From NCBI GenBank assembly GCA_023488905.1, contig JAMDCQ010000017.1, forward strand, positions 38,778 to 102,777: DNA of 64,000 nt, given 5' to 3'. Every line of letters starts with the position of its first letter. The stretch's first letter is position 1. Shown here in pieces: positions 49,631-57,799 of the stretch. The stretch is from Candidatus Bathyarchaeota archaeon (lineage in GTDB: Archaea; Thermoproteota; Bathyarchaeia; Bathyarchaeales; Bathycorpusculaceae). Both the position numbers and the translations under genes were made by a program. The notes under the pieces were generated by a model that saw only the letters and a program-made list of their open reading frames with translations, searched no databases and had not been told where the DNA came from.

Positions 49631-50010
49631 TACTGAGTGCCTCGTTTAACCTGATCGATACGTGTCACGATCTCTTTGATTAAGCCCGCTGCTTCGCCTT
49701 CTCTCATGATAACTGCTGCCGCGCATGGAACGTCGATACCGATGGATTTGCCTAGTTGTTCTTTGCTTGGAACAAAGACGTATGGAATCTTTCTTTCGTC
49801 GCAGAGTAATGGTAGGTGTGCGATGACTTCCGGTGGGTCAACGTCTTCGGCGATGACGACAAGTTTTGCTTGGGAACGCTCGACAGCTTTTGTGGCTTCG
49901 TTGGTTCCTTTCCTAACTGATCCTGATTTTGAAGCAATCGTTAGGGCTTCATAGGCTGCATCTACAAGTTCTTTTGGGACTTCATATTTTACATAGAATG
50001 GTTTAGTCAT
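49630..50010 (-). CDS. rpl7ae: Ribosomal protein L7Ae
   Basis: About 126 residues from the ATG at 50010; an in-frame start at 50025 would add five residues. The K-turn-binding core is present: [21 protein letters not shown] (about residues 33-53), [21 protein letters not shown], and the loop VPCAAAVI near residue 100. L7Ae binds K-turns in 23S rRNA, in C/D and H/ACA guide RNAs and in RNase P. It heads the L7Ae-S28e-L24e operon, divergent from gar1, which encodes another H/ACA component. A TATA-like box lies at about 50057-50068 on this strand. Confidence 0.96.
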   Translation of the reverse strand: MTKPFYVKYEVPKELVDAAYEALTIASKSGSVRKGTNEATKAVERSQAKLVVIAEDVDPPEVIAHLPLLCDERKIPYVFVPSKEQLGKSIGIDVPCAAAVIMREGEAAGLIKEIVTRIDQVKRGTQ

Positions 50011-50119
50011 ATTTCTTAGCCTCACCCTTGTTAAGGCACAGTCTTATCCACACTTCCTGTTTAATAAGTTTTCGACGATAAAACCGCATAGTTGCTCTTC
50101 GCTATATATACCATCCAGA

Positions 50120-50131
50120 AACCTTTAAATT
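50120..50131 (+). promoter_or_regulatory. Probable promoter of the gar1-tfb operon
   Basis: AACCTTTAAATTC at 50120-50132 is a TATA box placed about 27 bases before the gar1 ATG at 50151, which would make the message nearly leaderless. A second TATA-like CTATATATAC lies just upstream at 50102-50111. Confidence 0.5.
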
Positions 50132-50150
50132 CACAGTTACGGTCACTTCC

Positions 50151-50432
50151 ATGTTTTCGAGAGGGGAATTGCGTTTGCAAAGATTGGGCAGGATTTCAAA
50201 TGTATCTCCTTCAGGAAACGCCATTGTTAAAGCTGAAAATCCCCCGAAAATCGGCTCCGAAGTTGCCGATGAGAACTTAAACGTTATCGGTAAAGTTTTC
50301 GATATCATTGGCCCAGTCTCGTCACCTTATGCAGTGATTAAGCCCAGTGTTAGAGAACCCACCAAATTGGTGAATAAACCAGTTTACCTGCTTCTCTCGA
50401 AAACGAAACGGAGCAGAAGAGAGAATGAGTAG
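50151..50432 (+). CDS. gar1: H/ACA RNP protein Gar1
   Basis: The 93-residue protein has the six-strand barrel of Gar1: LQRLGRISNVSPSGNAIVKA, then GSEVADENLNVIGKVFDIIGP and PYAVIKPSVREPTKLVNKP. Gar1 binds Cbf5 in pseudouridylation guide complexes. The C terminus is short and basic ([10 protein letters not shown]), without the Gly/Arg domains of eukaryotes. The stop overlaps the ATG at 50425 that opens the tfb frame, a common archaeal gar1-tfb pairing. L7Ae, a partner in the same particle, is transcribed divergently. Confidence 0.93.
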   Translation: MFSRGELRLQRLGRISNVSPSGNAIVKAENPPKIGSEVADENLNVIGKVFDIIGPVSSPYAVIKPSVREPTKLVNKPVYLLLSKTKRSRRENE

Positions 50433-51396
50433 GGAAAGCGTGTAGAAGCCCCCCGTAGCAGAAGAACCCACCTCGAAGGCTGAACCCCCAAAAGCGCGGG
50501 TTTGTCCTGAATGTGGAAGCGCCCGACTTATGCATGATTCTGAAGCTGCTGAAATTGTGTGTATGGACTGCGGCATTGTTGTTCAGCAGAAAATGACTGA
50601 CCGTGGACCCGAATGGCGAGCCTTCGACGACGAGCAACGCTCTAAGCGTACCAGAGTCGGTGCACCCCTAACTTACACCATTCACGACAAGGGTTTATCC
50701 ACGACCATAGATTGGCATGACAGAGACGTCTATGGCAAGAGCCTCTCGCCTGGTCAGAAAGCTCAGGTTTACCGTTTGCGGAAATGGCAGCGTCGTATCA
50801 GGGTTTCGGATGCAACAGAACGCAACTTGGCGTTTGCGCTTTCAGAAATCACAAAGATTTCCAACAACCTGAACCTGCCTAAAAACATCTTGGAAACCGC
50901 CTCAGTTATCTACCGCAAAGCAGTCAAAGAACGCCTCATACGGGGCAGGTCAATTCAGGGTGTTACTTCTGCGGCGTTGTATTTGGCTTGTAGACAATGC
51001 GGATTGCCAAGGACGTTGGATGAGATTTCTCAGGCGTCCACCGTGAACAAAAAAGAGGTTGGGCGCAGCTACCGCTTTTTGATTCGTGAACTCAACTACT
51101 CGATTCCGCCGCTGCGGCCAAGTCAGTACATCACTAAATTCTCCAACCAGCTAACCATGCAGGGAAAAGTGGAGGAAATTGCCCACAAGATCTTGACGGC
51201 GGCTAAGGAACTGAAGCTTACTTCGGGGCGTGGACCAACCGGTATCGCTGCGGCGGCAAGCTACATAGCTTCGGTTTTGACTGGTGAACGCAAGACTCAG
51301 CGGGAAATTGCTGAAATCGCGCAGGTTACCGAGGTCACTATCCGTAATCGCTACAAGGAACTCAGTGAAAGGCTGCTGTTTCAGATCAGCATTTAA
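50425..51396 (+). CDS. tfb: Transcription initiation factor TFB with an in-frame TAG at codon 7
   Basis: The frame opens with ATG at 50425 inside the gar1 end and reads MSRESV, then TAG (50443-50445), then [20 protein letters not shown]. The zinc ribbon is [13 protein letters not shown] ... [10 protein letters not shown]. No ATG, GTG or TTG exists between the TAG and the first Cys pair; the next ATG (50530) would remove that pair. The rest is a normal TFB: B-finger ([18 protein letters not shown]) and two cyclin repeats (about residues 120-320), ending in a helix-turn-helix ([21 protein letters not shown]). TFB recruits RNA polymerase and is normally essential. The TAG may be a sequence error, a recoded codon or a broken copy. 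Confidence 0.85.
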
Positions 51397-51435
51397 ACCC
51401 CTTTTTCTATATTTTCTTTGTGTTAGGGTTGTCTG

Positions 51436-51735
51436 ATGGAGTTCGCATTTGAGCGGGATTCTGAACCTAAAGAAGGGTTAACGTTAGATGAAGCTGTTGC
51501 TCGGCTGCGGCAGATACAGCTAGACCTTAAACAGGTGGTGGGGAACCTCCATGAGAAGCTATCGCTGCTTGATTCTGGACCTATAGTGCATAGCAGTCTT
51601 GAGAAGTTCAAGCAGGATGTGGAGTCAAGAGCCACCGACTTGGAGACCGAAGTTAAGCGGCTGCGGGCTGACCTGAAAACCGTCAAAGACTTCTTGGGGC
51701 AAGATTTGGAGAAGAAAAAAACGCCCGAATCTTAG
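51436..51735 (+). CDS. Short coiled-coil protein of unknown function
   Basis: The 99-residue charged protein has heptad-like Leu/Val spacing from about residue 18 to 90 (LDEAVARLRQIQLDLKQVV, LETEVKRLRADLKTVKDFL), so it is mostly coiled coil. No cysteine, membrane helix or known motif is visible. It lies 40 bases after tfb on the same strand, with T-rich sequence between (CCTTTTTCTATATTTTC), and the DUF116 gene follows after 48 bases. It may belong to one transcript with DUF116. I do not recognise a family. Confidence 0.7.
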   Translation: MEFAFERDSEPKEGLTLDEAVARLRQIQLDLKQVVGNLHEKLSLLDSGPIVHSSLEKFKQDVESRATDLETEVKRLRADLKTVKDFLGQDLEKKKTPES

Positions 51736-51782
51736 CGCCAAGACAGGTATTTTTTTAAGGGTGTAAACAGCTATCCTACGTT

Positions 51783-52397
51783 ATGCCCTATAAGTTCACT
51801 TTTGACTTATCAAAAGTGCCACGTTTCTTCTTTACAGAGCTGGCGATGATCAGTTACCAGCGGGGCATGCATAAAACTGTCCTAAACACCGCTAACGATT
51901 TGATCGTTAAATTTCGGATTCAAGAAGCCACGGGGCTCAACATTTCAGATGCGGTGGTTTTGCTTCAGGACCTTTTGGATTTGCAAGCCATCAACCTTAC
52001 TGAGCGAACAAAGTTTTTGGAAACAAAAAAACGCGCAATCTTCATTCCGCATTGTTCCCGCAAATACATGGATGGCAGATGTAAAGCAAGCTTCGATCCT
52101 GAAGTGCCATCTTACAGTTGCGCTCACTGCTCCGATGACTGCGTAGTCAACAAAGCTGATCGATATGCCAGAAGCAAAGGCTACGACGTCTTTGTTGTTC
52201 CCGGCGGCTCATGTATTCCTAAAATTCTTAAAGGCACCAACTACGAGGGTGTTGTGGGTGTGGCTTGTGGAGAAGAGATGAAGATGATGGGTCACCTCTT
52301 AGCAAGCATGGATGTCCGCGGTCAAGGCATCCCGCTGATTAAGAATGGCTGTGCGAACACGACCTTCAACATGGACACCGTCATGAAAACGCTCTAA
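51783..52397 (+). CDS. DUF116 family protein
   Basis: The 204-residue protein has two cysteine clusters: KRAIFIPHCSRKYMDGRCKAS and SYSCAHCSDDCVVNKADRYAR (about residues 80-125). FVVPGGSCIPKILKGTNYEGV and GVACGEEMKMM follow at 135-170. This is the DUF116 domain, a predicted Fe-S or metal-binding protein found mostly in archaea and anaerobic bacteria, of unknown biochemical role. The N-terminal 75 residues are helical and without cysteine. A final GCANTTFNMD block carries one more conserved-looking cysteine. Confidence 0.82.
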   Translation: MPYKFTFDLSKVPRFFFTELAMISYQRGMHKTVLNTANDLIVKFRIQEATGLNISDAVVLLQDLLDLQAINLTERTKFLETKKRAIFIPHCSRKYMDGRCKASFDPEVPSYSCAHCSDDCVVNKADRYARSKGYDVFVVPGGSCIPKILKGTNYEGVVGVACGEEMKMMGHLLASMDVRGQGIPLIKNGCANTTFNMDTVMKTL

Positions 52398-52449
52398 CCA
52401 CGCACTGACTTACCCTTGATTAGGGTTGAAAATGCATTTTTTCTATAGT

Positions 52450-52700
52450 AGTTGTTGGCGACCCCCCTCCCCCTTCACAACAACAACCCGCGGCTTGCGG
52501 TTTGGCGTCTGTTTCTGGTTTGGCTGCTGTGAAGGTTTGCTGGTTGATTGTGGCGTTTTCCGCAAGCAGTGCGTCAAAAGTTGCATAGACGACGTTTGTT
52601 GCTCTCTGAGGACCCCCCCCTCCCCTTATAAAAAGCAGAAAAACGTCAAGCATTGCGCTAAACGCACCCACCCGCCGCCAGTTAGAGCCCCTCTATAGGT
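52450..52700 (+). repeat. Composite degenerate repeat (type A/B related)
   Basis: This G+C-skewed intergenic sequence contains CGACCCCCCTCCCCC, an interior with GTTTGGCGTCTG and TTGTGGCGTTTTCCGCAAGC, and then GGACCCCCCCCTCCCCTTAT. The same building blocks occur at 57850-58190. It ends with CCCCTCTATAGGTTTCTGCATA, which reappears inverted near 35790-35822. Reading frames across it are low-complexity and opposite-strand overlapping; I treat none as genes. It lies in the 761-base gap between the DUF116 gene and the gene at 53159. Confidence 0.55.
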
Positions 52701-52719
52701 TTCTGCATACATCTGATAT

Positions 52720-53011
52720 TTGGATCCTAATATGTCTGCGGAAAGCGCACCCCTGCGCAGTGAAAACGTGGCAACAGTTGCGCTTCCCGTGAAATCGAGA
52801 AGGAAGCTGTCTGAGCGGCTATGTTACCGAGCTATGCTTCCTTCGACAGAACCCTGTCCATTTCGAGGGCTAACTCCGCAATTTCTACCCCTTCGGCGTT
52901 GACGAAAAACTCGTCGATAAAGCCGTTGGGTTGGCTGACGAAGTCTGGGTAGTGGGCAAAAACGGCACAATCGCACAAATGATATTCATGTCGGTATTCC
53001 AGAAAGGGTGA
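52720..53011 (+). pseudogene. Degraded reading frame, family unknown
   Basis: Two frames on the same strand together look like one broken gene. From 52720 the first reads MDPNMSAESAPLRS and later SERLCYRAMLPSTEP to about 52902. The second, open from 52874 after a TAA, reads FYPFGVDEKLVDKAVGLADE and ends VWVVGKNGTIAQMIFMSVF and a TGA at 53009. The second part has natural-protein composition and ends cleanly, as a real C terminus would. I cannot name the family. A one-base frame change between 52860 and 52885 would connect the two. No start signal is convincing. Confidence 0.4.
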
Positions 53012-53158
53012 AGAGGCTGCCACAAGCAGAACAGAAACTACAACTTCCAAAAGACCCCGCTAACGGCATCGTCTCTTATGGTAAACAATTAAATCGACCC
53101 CAACTGCCACCGCTGACTTTGCGCATATATCGGTTGATGTTAACAAAGCTTATAATCC

Positions 53159-53446
53159 ATGACGCCCGCAAAAGAAGTGAGCGACCACACCTTGCCCCAA
53201 TCCAAAACCAAAAAGAAAACCGCCCCCAAACCCAAAACAACCGCCAAAACAAAAACCACCACAGCAAAGACCCCTAAAAAGCAAACAGTCTACACCACAG
53301 GCGAAAAATGCCCCCAATCAGGACTCTACACCCACTTCTGCACAGGCAAAGGCGAAAAATCCACCATCCCCCTGTCGAAAACCGAGACGTTTCCGCCCTG
53401 CCGAGCATGCGGCTCAGTGAAATGGACACTAGTAATGGCAGCATAA
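53159..53446 (+). CDS. Lys/Thr-rich small protein with C-terminal zinc-ribbon-like domain
   Basis: The 95-residue protein has a basic, Lys/Thr/Pro-rich, probably disordered N-terminal half (about residues 15-45: KTKKKTAPKPKTTAKTK and similar). The folded C-terminal part has GEKCPQSGLYTHFCTG ... TFPPCRACGSVKWTLV. That part resembles the small YjzC-type domains, in which G-x-x-C-P-x-S-G-x-Y and F-P-P-C-x-x-C form a zinc site. A nucleic-acid-binding role is possible but not shown. It begins at an ATG just after TTATAATCC, a TATA-like box too near to be its promoter. Confidence 0.72.
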   Translation: MTPAKEVSDHTLPQSKTKKKTAPKPKTTAKTKTTTAKTPKKQTVYTTGEKCPQSGLYTHFCTGKGEKSTIPLSKTETFPPCRACGSVKWTLVMAA

Positions 53447-53718
53447 CCCACGCCTACTTGTTTTCAGTTTCAACCAAGCCTATAGAAACTCTATCCAATA
53501 TTTCTTGAACACTTTGAGCGTTTGAGATTATTCTTGCCTCACTTACTCAAAGTACTCTCGATTTATTTTTTAGTTTTATATGTTTCTGTTGTTTTGAATG
53601 TGCATTAATTGTTTTTCATTGAAAAGTAAAGTACCTGAAGGAGTCCCACTAATGTGCGTGTAGATACCCTTCGCATAATAAAAAATAAAAACAGATTCTT
53701 AAAAGGTGAAGTGTAGCT

Positions 53719-54000
53719 TTACCCGAATTGCTCGAGCACTTGCCGTCCGAGTTCGGTTATTTCGACAGCGTAGAAATCGTAAGGTCCATATCTTTTTGAC
53801 GGGTCAGGGTTGTCGATGAGTTTGGATTTTGACAGGTGTCTCACTGCATCGTTTAGGCCTTCAGGCATCAAGCCGGTCTTTTTATGTATTAGGTCCACGT
53901 TCACCATTTGACCTTTCTCGAATTCAGATAAAGCTACCAGAACTCTTTTGGCTGACGGGTCAAGCATGTCCCAATCGTCTTGTTCAAAATCTTCAACCAT
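53719..54000 (-). CDS. Winged-helix-like small protein
   Basis: The 93-residue acidic protein has SAKRVLVALSEFEKGQMVNVD, then KKTGLMPEGLNDAVRHLSKSK as a putative recognition-helix region, and ITELGRQVLEQFG closing a wing-like hairpin. The order helix-helix-turn-helix-wing suggests a MarR/winged-helix DNA-binding domain, with an acidic N-terminal DFEQDDWDML lead. It has no identified target. The 272-base region upstream to the gene at 53159 on the other strand has nothing that I can support. Confidence 0.65.
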   Translation of the reverse strand: MVEDFEQDDWDMLDPSAKRVLVALSEFEKGQMVNVDLIHKKTGLMPEGLNDAVRHLSKSKLIDNPDPSKRYGPYDFYAVEITELGRQVLEQFG

Positions 54001-54121
54001 ACAAAAATCCCTACCCCTAACTAATACGTTCTATTAATAAAAACCATTTGCGAGCGAATCAAAAGGTTTCTGCACCATAAAAGCGCGAGCTAAAGAAAAA
54101 AGAGGGGTGATATGGGTGTAT

Positions 54122-54220
54122 ATGAAAAAATATGTGAAAGCCTACCGAGACCTGAATAGAAAGAATAAGTATACTCCCGAAGGGCGGGAAAAATATATTA
54201 TCCACGAAACCAAACCCTGA
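54122..54220 (+). CDS. Possible 32-residue small protein
   Basis: A short frame starts at an ATG preceded by GAGGGGTGAT and reads MKKYVKAYRDLNRKNKYTPE, then a basic/polar tail ending HETKP. The composition is protein-like, and the ribosome-binding site is good but 12 or more bases away. With no family match, it may equally be chance. Otherwise the 536-base gap 54001-54536 holds only the MITE-like element. Confidence 0.3.
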   Translation: MKKYVKAYRDLNRKNKYTPEGREKYIIHETKP

Positions 54221-54301
54221 ATCGTGTACTGTCCTATGAAGTTGGTTGGTTAGAAACTCATTGCACTCTCTATTGAGGGGGAGAGACAGCGCCATTGAGC
54301 C

Positions 54302-54488
54302 TTTAACAGTAGATCAAAAAAGCTGTGTTTTGTTTGTTCTGCTTGCGGAATCAATATGCAACCAGTTGCAATACGCATCAGACGTAGGTGCCAAAACGGG
54401 CGTTTGTGCTAAGTCTGCTGGTTGTTGTTGAAATAAGAGGGGTACCCTGCATCTTCCAAGATTGTTTTTTTTTTGATCTACTGTTAAA
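54302..54488 (+). mobile_element. MITE-like element (type A), 187 bp, 20-bp perfect terminal inverted repeats
   Basis: Left end TTTAACAGTAGATCAAAAAA (54302-54321) and right end TTTTTTGATCTACTGTTAAA (54469-54488) are perfect inverted repeats. The interior, with GCTTGCGGAATC, ATGCAACCAGTTGCAAT, GCCAAAACGGGCGTTTG and GAAATAAGAGGGGTACC, is an almost exact reverse copy of 12865-13039. No transposase gene is inside. No target-site duplication is evident: flanks are TTGAGCC and TAAGGGG. The near identity of two copies 41 kb apart implies recent movement or conversion. Confidence 0.85.
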
Positions 54489-54536
54489 TAAGGGGAGGGG
54501 TCCTCTGCGAGAGCAACAAAACGCTTTAAGTTGTGA

Positions 54537-55856
54537 CTATGGGGTTAGTCTAACTCTGTCTCTTGGGTACAGGGTGACTTCGCGGATGTTCTTTATACCC
54601 GTCAAAATCATCGTGAGCCGCTCCAAACCAATCGCCCAACCCGCATGCGGAGGCATACCGTAATCGAAGGCTTGCAGGTGCATCTTGAAAGAGTCAGGGT
54701 TGAGACCTTTCTCTTTTAGGCGCTCTATGAGCTGGTTTTTGTCGCAGATACGTGTGCCACCCGAGGTTAACTCGATGTAGCCAAACATTAAGTCGAAGCC
54801 TTCACTGACCTGTGGGTTGTCGTCGCGGGGTTTAATGTAGAATGCTTTGGCGTGCGTGGGCCAGTCCGTTACGAAGTAGAAGTAGGGGTAGATTTTGCCC
54901 AAAACGCGGAAAGCGTCAGTTGAGATGTCTTCGCCCCACGGAACCTCGACGCCTTGCGCTTTAAGGTCGTCTAACACCTGAGTGTAGGTTAAGCGTTTGA
55001 AGGGCAACGCTGGAACTTCAAGGTTGTGACCTAAAACGGTGAGTTCCGCTTGGCACTTCTCTTTAACCACGCTAAAAGTGTGATGAATAACCTGCTCTAG
55101 CAATGCCATGACGTCGTCGGCGTTTGCAAACGCCAATTCAATGTCAACTGAGGTAAATTCGCTTAGGTGGCGTCTGGTGTGGGATTCTTCTGCGCGGAAG
55201 AAAGGTCCGACTTCAAAGACTTTCTCGAAACTAAGCGTCAATTCTTCCTTGTAGAGCTGCGGGCTCTGGGCAAGGTAAGCTTTCTGCCCAAAGTAGTCAA
55301 TGGTAAAGAGTTCTGCGCCGCCTTCTGTTGCTGAAGCAATGATGCGTGGGCTATGGGCTTCCATAAAGCCCTTCTCAAAAAGGAAGCTGCGGATAGCCTC
55401 CAATGCCACATGCTGGATTTTGAAGGTTGCCAAGCTGGATTCCAAGGTGAGGTCGAGTGGGCGTGCGTCTAGGCGGACTTCGATGTTGGCGGGGGTTTTG
55501 CCGGTGATGTCGATGGGGAGCTGCTCGGTTGCGGTGCTGAAAACTTTGATGCCATTCGGAACGACTTCGACGCCGCGTGTAGTCATGTTGGTTTTTTTAA
55601 CTATGCCCTTTACACCGAAGCTGAAGCGCTTCTGGAGCACACCAGATTTTGCTAAAACTTCGGGGGCGACCCGTTTTTTGGGTATGGTGATTTGGACGGT
55701 GCCTTCGCGGTCTTGCAGGATAAGGAAGCGCAATCCGCCTAGGTCGCGTACTTCTTGAACCCAACCAAACAACGTAACTTCTTTGCCGTCTAAGTCGGGA
55801 GAAACTTGAGATGAATAATGAGTTCTAACCCAGTCGCCGATAGAGTCCAAGTTCAT
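54537..55856 (-). CDS. aspS: Aspartyl-tRNA synthetase (archaeal type)
   Basis: The 439-residue class IIb synthetase has an N-terminal OB fold (EVTLFGWVQEVRDLGGLRFLI, about residues 24-44). Its catalytic domain has motif 1 around HSPRIIASATEGGAE, motif 2 VGPFFRAEESHTRRHLSEFT (about residue 213) and motif 3 GMPPHAGWAIGLERLTMIL (about residue 405). It charges tRNA-Asp. Archaeal-type enzymes without a separate AsnRS are often non-discriminating and also charge tRNA-Asn, but that cannot be judged here. A KH-domain protein gene lies 15 bases upstream in the same orientation. Confidence 0.95.
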   Translation of the reverse strand: MNLDSIGDWVRTHYSSQVSPDLDGKEVTLFGWVQEVRDLGGLRFLILQDREGTVQITIPKKRVAPEVLAKSGVLQKRFSFGVKGIVKKTNMTTRGVEVVPNGIKVFSTATEQLPIDITGKTPANIEVRLDARPLDLTLESSLATFKIQHVALEAIRSFLFEKGFMEAHSPRIIASATEGGAELFTIDYFGQKAYLAQSPQLYKEELTLSFEKVFEVGPFFRAEESHTRRHLSEFTSVDIELAFANADDVMALLEQVIHHTFSVVKEKCQAELTVLGHNLEVPALPFKRLTYTQVLDDLKAQGVEVPWGEDISTDAFRVLGKIYPYFYFVTDWPTHAKAFYIKPRDDNPQVSEGFDLMFGYIELTSGGTRICDKNQLIERLKEKGLNPDSFKMHLQAFDYGMPPHAGWAIGLERLTMILTGIKNIREVTLYPRDRVRLTP

Positions 55857-55871
55857 ACTGCTTGCCCCTTT

Positions 55872-56381
55872 TTAGTCTGCAATTTCAACACGCAAAGACA
55901 TCTTGCGTACTTTAGTTGCGATTTCCTTGAGCGCCTTTAGATCCATGGGCAATTGTGCACCACGCTTGCGTCTTAGGATTACTCGGGTTTCTGTGGTTCC
56001 GTCTGGAAGCCAAATCGTGTTGATGGTTAAGATGCTGAAGGGTACAAAGAGGTCTTCGAGGAATTTGCGGTCATCAACACCGTACTCGAGTACACGCACA
56101 TTTCTGCTGGTTTCGTCGCCGATGGCTTTGACGATTTTGCCGCCGTAACCTAAAATTTTAGGGACATCTCCATGTCCGACGAGGATGGCTAAGGTTTTGT
56201 CAACGTCTACTGCTCTATAGAAGCAGACGTTTTGCAGGGATGGATACTTTTCTTCTAGGCCTAACAGTAAACGGGCGACTTTCAGGTCAATATCGCTGAT
56301 TTCGCCAGCTTTAACTTTAGCTGAACACTTCTGGCATAGTATGCCGCTTTTGAGGCAGAAACTGCATAGTTCTGTTTTCAT
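55872..56381 (-). CDS. KH-domain (NusA-like) RNA-binding protein with zinc finger
   Basis: The 169-residue protein begins with a zinc-binding LCSFCLKSGILCQKCSAKV (C-x2-C-x7-C-x2-C). It then has a KH-like fold with GHGDVPKILGYGGKIVKAIGDE (about residues 72-93; the G-x-G-G loop fits KH proteins). Archaeal proteins of this kind are annotated as NusA-like transcription or RNA-binding factors. Being 15 bases upstream of aspS it is likely co-transcribed, an association I know from other archaea, although the reason is not established. Confidence 0.83.
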   Translation of the reverse strand: MKTELCSFCLKSGILCQKCSAKVKAGEISDIDLKVARLLLGLEEKYPSLQNVCFYRAVDVDKTLAILVGHGDVPKILGYGGKIVKAIGDETSRNVRVLEYGVDDRKFLEDLFVPFSILTINTIWLPDGTTETRVILRRKRGAQLPMDLKALKEIATKVRKMSLRVEIAD

Positions 56382-56433
56382 TTGCGAGTCGGTTTTCCTG
56401 CAAAGAAGGAGATCCGCGTACTTAACCTGTGAC

Positions 56434-56724
56434 TTAACGTGTCAACACGATTTCGATGGTGCTTACGTTTGTGCCGCCCTGTGAACCTTCCTCCGCGTCT
56501 ATGGGGAGAAACTGGTCTGTGCCGATTTTGATGGCTTTGATTTTGGCGTCTGGTAGGAATCTGTGTCTTACCACTTCAGCGACGTCGATGGCTCTGCTGA
56601 TGCTTCTGCCGCGTGCTTTTATGCTGACGTCTTTGGCTCCGCCGTGGAAGAAGGTGATGACCGCAAGGACGTAGTTCATGATTGGCTTCTTGCCGATTAA
56701 GACCGCGTTGAGTGCTTCTGTCAC
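56434..56724 (-). CDS. albA2: Alba DNA/RNA-binding protein (copy 2)
   Basis: The 96-residue protein starts at GTG and has [41 protein letters not shown], and a C-terminal hairpin with an unusual Gly-rich insertion ([11 protein letters not shown]) where copy 1 has REGENKSRMVS. The nucleic-acid-binding lysine pair near residue 12 is kept. Paralogous Alba proteins form heterodimers in several Thermoproteota. It sits upstream of the KH-aspS pair on the same strand, 52 bases before the KH gene. Confidence 0.93.
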   Translation of the reverse strand: MTEALNAVLIGKKPIMNYVLAVITFFHGGAKDVSIKARGRSISRAIDVAEVVRHRFLPDAKIKAIKIGTDQFLPIDAEEGSQGGTNVSTIEIVLTR

Positions 56725-56953
56725 GGTTTCGCTTCACTCCTCGTTTACTTTTAAGTGGCTTCATTTACATTTTTTTCCACATAAATACATTGTGGTAAAG
56801 CTGAAGTATTCTAGCTGAACATTAATCTCCTCTTAGAACTGTGATTGTTTTATTGCATTAGGGGTTGGTTGATTGCTTCCTTGGTTTTAAGCCATCAAAT
56901 TCTTAAGCAACCACAACTATTGTAAAGGTTTATCTTACCAAACCTTAACATAA

Positions 56954-57421
56954 GTGACCAAATTGGAGCCATTAACTAAACGTTCAATTCAACTGTTAAA
57001 AACACTTTTCGAAAAAGGAAAATCAACCAACACCTACACGCTTAGAGTCAAACAAGACGAACTCTCAAGCCAACTAGGCGTAAGCCGACAAGCACTAAAC
57101 GTTCATTTACGCAAACTCAAAAACCGCGGCTACATCCGAACAGGCAGAGGCTTCATAGACGTCACCGAAAAAGGCCTAGCCGCACTGGGCATATCCACCA
57201 CCCCCGCATTTATTTTACTCAAAGTTGCCCCCATGAAACGCGTCCACGTGTACGAGCAAATCCGCGAACTTGCCGTGTCGAGAGCTTTCCGCATTGCAGG
57301 CGAAGTGGACGCCTTAATTATCGTGGAACGCGAGAACCTCGACGAGTTCCTCAAGAAGCTCTACAGCATCGACGGCATAGAAGACACCCGCTCATACGTA
57401 ACCATCGAAGTAATCAAGTAG
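56954..57421 (+). CDS. Lrp/AsnC-like transcriptional regulator
   Basis: The 155-residue protein has an N-terminal winged helix-turn-helix: KQDELSSQLGVSRQALNVHLR with KLKNRGYIRTGRGFIDVTEKG at about residues 35-75. A C-terminal ferredoxin-like ligand-binding domain (FILLKVAPMKRVHVYEQIREL ... GIEDTRSYVTIEVIK) is of the RAM/AsnC type. It should bind DNA as an oligomer and sense an amino acid or other effector. A TATA-like GTTTATCTTACC precedes the GTG start. L40e follows on the same strand after 94 bases. The target genes are unknown. Confidence 0.85.
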   Translation: MTKLEPLTKRSIQLLKTLFEKGKSTNTYTLRVKQDELSSQLGVSRQALNVHLRKLKNRGYIRTGRGFIDVTEKGLAALGISTTPAFILLKVAPMKRVHVYEQIRELAVSRAFRIAGEVDALIIVERENLDEFLKKLYSIDGIEDTRSYVTIEVIK

Positions 57422-57515
57422 CCTACTTCGCGCATGAATGGGTGCCCAGTAGACAAAAGGTATATCAGAGACTTAGGCATCAAAATGTAACCCTAAACGG
57501 AAGGAACATAACAAA

Positions 57516-57677
57516 ATGCCGATATTAGACCCAGTCAAGAAAACCATAGCGCAGAAGCACCGCCTATACATGAAAATCTGCAGAGACTGCGGCGCACGCA
57601 ACGCGGAAACAGCGCTGAAATGCAGAAAATGCAAGGGCAAGAACTTGCGCTGGAAGAAACGAGAAATCGTAAAGTAA
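57516..57677 (+). CDS. rpl40e: Ribosomal protein L40e
   Basis: The 53-residue protein reads MPILDPVKKTIAQKHRLYMK, then KICRDCGARN and LKCRKCKGKNLRWKKREIVK. This is the full archaeal L40e with its C4 zinc site and very basic tail. L40e is a small protein of the large subunit; in eukaryotes it is made as a ubiquitin fusion, here it is free. A purine-rich AACGGAAGGAAC ahead of the ATG provides the ribosome-binding site. It is short enough to be missed by length-filtered gene callers. Confidence 0.95.
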   Translation: MPILDPVKKTIAQKHRLYMKICRDCGARNAETALKCRKCKGKNLRWKKREIVK

Positions 57678-57799
57678 CCTAATTTCTCCACTTTCCCTTT
57701 TAACAATTCCACACCCATAGGCAACACCCTAATTATCATCATTGCCGAGTGGGCGTCTGCCCCGTTTTCCGTTTTATAAAACAGTAGTTCAAAAATCAA

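Noticed and set aside
50443..50445. Genome-wide reassignment of TAG to an amino acid
   Set aside because: Several genes in the window end at TAG exactly where the family ends (pcn, purB, mtdB, mscS, the CaCA transporter), so TAG is used as a normal stop; the tfb case must be local or an error.
52420..52698. Open frames on both strands over the same 270 bases
   Set aside because: They overlap each other inside a G/C-run composite repeat (poly-C tracts), so they are products of composition and not genes.
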